Shown piece by piece: positions 63,655-64,000 of a DNA stretch of 64,000 nucleotides. The translations under genes and the position numbers were made by a program. The notes under the pieces are model-generated. The model saw nothing but the letters and a program-made list of their open reading frames with translations, was not told the origin of the DNA and did not search any database. This DNA comes from Frigoribacterium sp. PhB24 (GTDB lineage: Bacteria; Actinomycetota; Actinomycetes; Actinomycetales; Microbacteriaceae): the NCBI RefSeq assembly GCF_003755185.1, contig NZ_RKIC01000012.1, positions 248,001 to 312,000 on the forward strand. Direction: 5' to 3'. Positions within the stretch are counted from its first letter, which is position 1; the number at the start of each line of letters is the position of its first letter.

Positions 63655-64000
63655 TCAGGCCAGGCCGAGCTGCTGCTTGAGGCCGGCCTCGTCGGTGGCG
63701 CCCCAGCGCTCGACGAGCAGGCCGTCGTCGTCGAAGCGGCCGACCTGGATGCCGCGCACGGTTAACGACTTGCCCGTGGGCTCGGCGCCCTGGAACGTGC
63801 CGGTGTGCGTGCCCGAGATCGTGAAGACCGCGGTGACGTTCTCGTCGTCGGCGACGAGCGTCTCGACCTGCAGGTCGGCGTCGGGGAAGGCCGCGAAGAA
63901 CTCGGTCCAGAAGGCTTGGATGCCGGCGAGGCCGGCGGGTGCGTCGGGGGCCGGATCGTGGTCGACGACGTCGGCGTGGAAACCCTCGCCCAGACGGTCG
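63655..64000 (-). CDS. SnoaL-like (NTF2-fold) protein, 5' end outside the window
   Basis: The last 114 codons of a leftward gene. Visible are HADVVDHDPAP, GLAGIQAFWTEFFAAFPDADLQVE, FTISGTHTGTFQGAEPTGKSLTVRGI and the ERWGATDEAGLKQQLGL ending, the pattern of SnoaL/ester-cyclase-like NTF2-fold proteins. The substrate is unknown and many members are not cyclases. The start lies beyond base 64,000. Confidence 0.8.
   Translation of the reverse strand, partial: DRLGEGFHADVVDHDPAPDAPAGLAGIQAFWTEFFAAFPDADLQVETLVADDENVTAVFTISGTHTGTFQGAEPTGKSLTVRGIQVGRFDDDGLLVERWGATDEAGLKQQLGLA

Overview
The window is a stretch of very G+C-rich chromosome from an actinobacterium. Gene order and content point to the family Microbacteriaceae: guaB, guaB3, glpD, SURF1, a DUF3817 gene and guaA in one run, groES alone under CIRCE operators, an LAxTG-type sorting signal, and many GTG starts in GTGA or ATGA overlaps. 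The family is an inference; I could not run a search. No rRNA, tRNA, CRISPR array or complete insertion sequence was seen.

Bases 1-21,500 are an exopolysaccharide locus. It holds a Wzz/BY-kinase-like protein cut by the window edge, three GT4-type and two GT2-type glycosyltransferases, a Wzx-like flippase, a membrane GT39-like transferase, a Wzy/O-antigen-ligase-like polymerase, a 1,571-residue secreted propeller/LamG/PKD protein and a secreted beta-helix protein. The two large secreted proteins share a beta-rich module. The locus also has an odd fusion containing a catalytically dead arsenate-reductase-like domain.

Bases 21,500-51,250 are mostly housekeeping. In order they hold tsaB-rimI-tsaD (tRNA t6A), two DUF4190-type membrane proteins, a THUMP-like methyltransferase, groES, rarD, a branched-chain amino-acid ABC transporter (binding protein convergent with livHMGF), guaB, a frameshifted AbiEi-type gene, guaB3, glpD, a KhtTU-like K+/H+ antiporter, SURF1, DUF3817, guaA, a Bax-inhibitor-1 family protein, a GlpQ-type phosphodiesterase and pcrA.

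Bases 51,250-63,650 are an accessory type VII secretion (T7SS) region. It has an FHA protein, two small helical WXG100-like proteins, a probable effector with a hydrophobic segment, a membrane protein directly behind it that could be its immunity partner, two unknown proteins and a 1,476-residue EssC/EccC ATPase. A thioester-domain surface protein with an LAFTG motif follows. Next comes a two-gene mini-module bracketed by 157-bp direct repeats that duplicate the tail and terminator of a small acidic gene.

The strongest unexplained signal covers the whole window. The 10-mer GGAGGCGCGG occurs 36 times by my count, 18 on each strand, inside genes and between them. It is often embedded at gene ends, five times forms close inverted pairs, and often belongs to a longer 16-mer. 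This looks like a genome-wide dispersed signal comparable in layout to DNA uptake sequences, but its role is unknown.
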